Shown here in pieces: positions 5,171-6,656 of a stretch of DNA of 6,656 bases. Numbering within the stretch: the first letter of the stretch is position 1; each line of letters starts with the position of its first letter. Below the pieces are notes generated by a model. The model saw nothing but the letters and a program-made list of their open reading frames with translations. It did not search any database and was not told the origin of the DNA. Source of the stretch: an uncultured Chloroflexota bacterium (lineage in GTDB: Bacteria; Chloroflexota; Dehalococcoidia; SM23-28-2; RBG-16-64-32); assembly GCA_913056415.1 (NCBI GenBank), contig CAJXNA010000118.1:1-6656 (forward strand). The letters are read 5' to 3'. Both the position numbers and the translations under genes were made by a program.

Positions 5171-6292
5171 GTGGTAACTGTGAGCGTCATCAAGGCAGAC
5201 ATCGGCGGCTTCGTCGGGCACTCGGAATCTCACCCTGAGATCCTCGATCTGGGCCGCGAGGAGATGGAGAAGGCGAAGCAGAGCGGGCTCCTCGTCGATC
5301 ATCACGTCAGCCACTGTGGGGACGATATGTTCCTGATCATGACCCACGAGCGGGGCGAGGACAGCGAGGAGGTCCACAGGCTAGCCTGGGACACGTTCAC
5401 GAAGGGCACGGAGCTGGCCAAGAAGCTGAAGCTGTACGGCGCCGGCCAGGACCTGCTAGTGGACGCGTTCTCCGGCAACATCCGCGGCGCCGGGCCGGGC
5501 TCGGCGGAGATGGAGATAGAAGAGCGGCCTTCAGAGCCGATCCTTGTGTTCATGGCCGACAAGACCTCCGCCGGGGCGTTCAACCTGCCCCTGTACAAGA
5601 TGTTCGCTGACCCGTTCAACACCCCCGGCCTGATCATCGCCGAGGGGCTGCACGAGGGGTTCGCCTTCGAGATACAGGACGTGCGCGAGCACGTGAAGAT
5701 CACGCTCAACGCGCCGGAGGAGATATACGATCTGCTCATCTTCCTGGGCGCGCCCAGCCGTTACGCCGTGAAGAAGGTCTACTCCCGCAACACCGGCGAG
5801 GTGGGGGCGGTGTCCAGCACGGACAAGCTCTCCCTCATCGCCGGGCGCTACGTGGGCAAGGATGACCCGGCGATGGTCGTACGCGCGCAGGGGAACTTCC
5901 CCGCCGTGGGCGAGGTGATAGAGCCGTTCACCACCCCGTTCATCGTGGAGGGCTGGATGCGGGGCTCTCATCACGGGCCGCTGATGCCGGTGGCTCTGAA
6001 GGACGCTCACCCCAGCCGCTTCGATGGGCCGCCGCGCATCGCCTGTCTCGGCTTCCAGCTCGCTAACGGAAAGCTCATCGGCCCGCGCGACATGTTCGAT
6101 GACCCCGGCTACGACCACGCGCGGGAGAAGGCGAACACGATCGCCGATTACCTACGCTCCCACGGCCCGTTCGAGCCGCACCGGCTGCCGCTGGAGGAGA
6201 TGGAGTACACGACGATGCCGACGATCGCGGGCAAGCTCAAGTCGCGCTGGGAGCCGCTGGAGGCAGGCGAGCCCGCCAAGGCCAAGGCGTAG
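5171..6292 (+). CDS. fbp: Archaeal-type fructose-1,6-bisphosphate aldolase/phosphatase (FBPA/P, FBPase class V)
   Basis: The 373-residue protein should perform two successive gluconeogenic steps: aldol condensation of dihydroxyacetone phosphate with glyceraldehyde-3-phosphate, then Mg-dependent removal of the 1-phosphate to give fructose-6-phosphate. The N-terminus VSVIKADIGG is typical. Residues matching the known active site of the archaeal enzymes are all present: Asp10, His17, the Asp51-Asp52 pair in HCGDDMFLI, Asp130 in FMADKT, Tyr227 and the Schiff-base Lys230 in RYVGKDD, and Tyr346 in MEYTTMP. Other family blocks are LYGAGQDLLVDAFSGN, NLPLYKMFADPFNTPG, WMRGSHHGPLMPV and RFDGPPR. Length is normal; the C-terminus ends in a Lys/Ala tail. 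GTG 5171 is chosen for its Shine-Dalgarno site and the family N-terminus. It has its own promoter and no gluconeogenic neighbour in the window. The enzyme is mostly archaeal but is also known from some deep-branching bacteria. Confidence 0.95.
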   Translation: MVTVSVIKADIGGFVGHSESHPEILDLGREEMEKAKQSGLLVDHHVSHCGDDMFLIMTHERGEDSEEVHRLAWDTFTKGTELAKKLKLYGAGQDLLVDAFSGNIRGAGPGSAEMEIEERPSEPILVFMADKTSAGAFNLPLYKMFADPFNTPGLIIAEGLHEGFAFEIQDVREHVKITLNAPEEIYDLLIFLGAPSRYAVKKVYSRNTGEVGAVSSTDKLSLIAGRYVGKDDPAMVVRAQGNFPAVGEVIEPFTTPFIVEGWMRGSHHGPLMPVALKDAHPSRFDGPPRIACLGFQLANGKLIGPRDMFDDPGYDHAREKANTIADYLRSHGPFEPHRLPLEEMEYTTMPTIAGKLKSRWEPLEAGEPAKAKA

Positions 6293-6377
6293 CTCTCTGC
6301 CCGGGGCCGCCCAGCGAGGGATCACGTGGCGGTAGACAGGCCGTGGTGGTAGGCGTTAGCCTTCCAGTCAGCCGTTA

Positions 6378-6395
6378 GGGGACCTGAAGGTCTCC
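6378..6395. repeat. REP-like hairpin with a TGAA loop before rdgB
   Basis: GGGGACC (6378-6384) pairs with GGTCTCC (6389-6395) over 7 bp, including one G-T wobble, around the loop TGAA. It shares the 8-nt core CCTGAAGG and the same loop with the palindromes at 4918-4979. It lies 24 nt before the rdgB ATG and 85 nt after the aldolase/phosphatase stop. No T-run follows on the plus strand, so it is a weak terminator candidate; it may be a third, more diverged repeat unit. Confidence 0.5.
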
Positions 6396-6419
6396 GCTAC
6401 GTTCGTCCGGTCCCGTTTG

Positions 6420-6656
6420 ATGTCCCAACTCCTCATCGCCACCAACAACCCCGGAAAGCTCTCCGAGTTCGAGCGGTTGCTCGCCGGATGCGGCTGGGAG
6501 CTGGTGACGCCGGCGCAGCTCAACCTGACGCTCCCGGATGAAGAACCTGGCGAGACGTACGAGGCGAATGCTAAGATAAAGGCGCTCAACGGTGCCCGGG
6601 CCAGCGGCCTGGTCAGCCTGGCCGACGACTCCGGCCTGGAGATCGATGCCCTGGAC
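6420..6656 (+). CDS. rdgB: RdgB/HAM1-family XTP/dITP pyrophosphatase, N-terminal part, cut by the window end
   Basis: The plus strand is open from the ATG at 6420 to the window edge, giving 79 residues of a protein that is normally about 200 long. It hydrolyses non-canonical purine nucleoside triphosphates (ITP, dITP, XTP) to monophosphates and pyrophosphate, keeping them out of DNA and RNA. The opening LLIATNNPGKLSEFERLL (4-21) holds the substrate-phosphate motif TNNPGK. PGETYEANAKIKA (43-55) contains the metal-binding Glu and Asn region, and LADDSGLEIDAL (67-78) carries the Asp69-Asp70 pair used in catalysis. No Shine-Dalgarno site precedes the ATG and no firm promoter is visible in 6293-6419. 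A weak candidate is TAGACA at 6333 with TAGCCT 18 nt later. It may be read through from the upstream gene. Confidence 0.93.
   Translation, partial: MSQLLIATNNPGKLSEFERLLAGCGWELVTPAQLNLTLPDEEPGETYEANAKIKALNGARASGLVSLADDSGLEIDALD

Overview
The window is GC-rich and compactly coded, and it carries seven protein genes, two of them cut by the window ends. The mix points tentatively to a deep-branching bacterium such as a Chloroflexota (Dehalococcoidia-like) lineage. It pairs ordinary bacterial housekeeping genes (fabF, folC, galE, rdgB) with an archaeal-type fructose-1,6-bisphosphate aldolase/phosphatase and a DUF1122-like protein, and it uses clean sigma70-type promoter elements. This placement is inferred from gene content; no ribosomal marker is present.

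Left half, minus strand. A promoter near 4082-4110 faces left and drives folC (2707-4041), fabF (1425-2681) and galE (393-1373). The gaps are 25 and 51 nt, so they look like one transcription unit joining folate polyglutamylation, fatty-acid elongation and sugar-nucleotide epimerisation. These jobs are metabolically unrelated, so the grouping looks like housekeeping co-transcription rather than a pathway. After galE comes a short GC hairpin (366-384) without a T-tract. Then, still on the minus strand, comes the N-terminus of an exported protein with a clear signal peptide (1-207), cut by the window edge.

Right half, plus strand. Divergent from folC is a gene for a 253-residue conserved protein of unknown function, DUF1122-like (4129-4890). 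Its consensus TATAAT overlaps the apparent ATG, which suggests a leaderless start at GTG 4138. The 280-nt gap 4891-5170 is dense with signals: two REP-like palindromes in inverted orientation (4918-4979), the second of which may act as a terminator; a perfect 8-bp inverted repeat (5003-5026); and a promoter with a consensus TTGACA (5028-5056) followed by a leader of about 108 nt with a Shine-Dalgarno site. This feeds the FBP aldolase/phosphatase gene (5171-6292), which keeps all the catalytic residues I could place and should serve gluconeogenesis. A further hairpin with the same CCTGAAGG core (6378-6395) sits before rdgB (6420 to the window end), a house-cleaning ITP/XTP pyrophosphatase.

I see no CRISPR array, insertion sequence, tRNA, rRNA, defence island or biosynthetic cluster. 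The most useful leads are the palindromic repeat family, the DUF1122-like protein with its leaderless start, and the control region of the aldolase/phosphatase gene.
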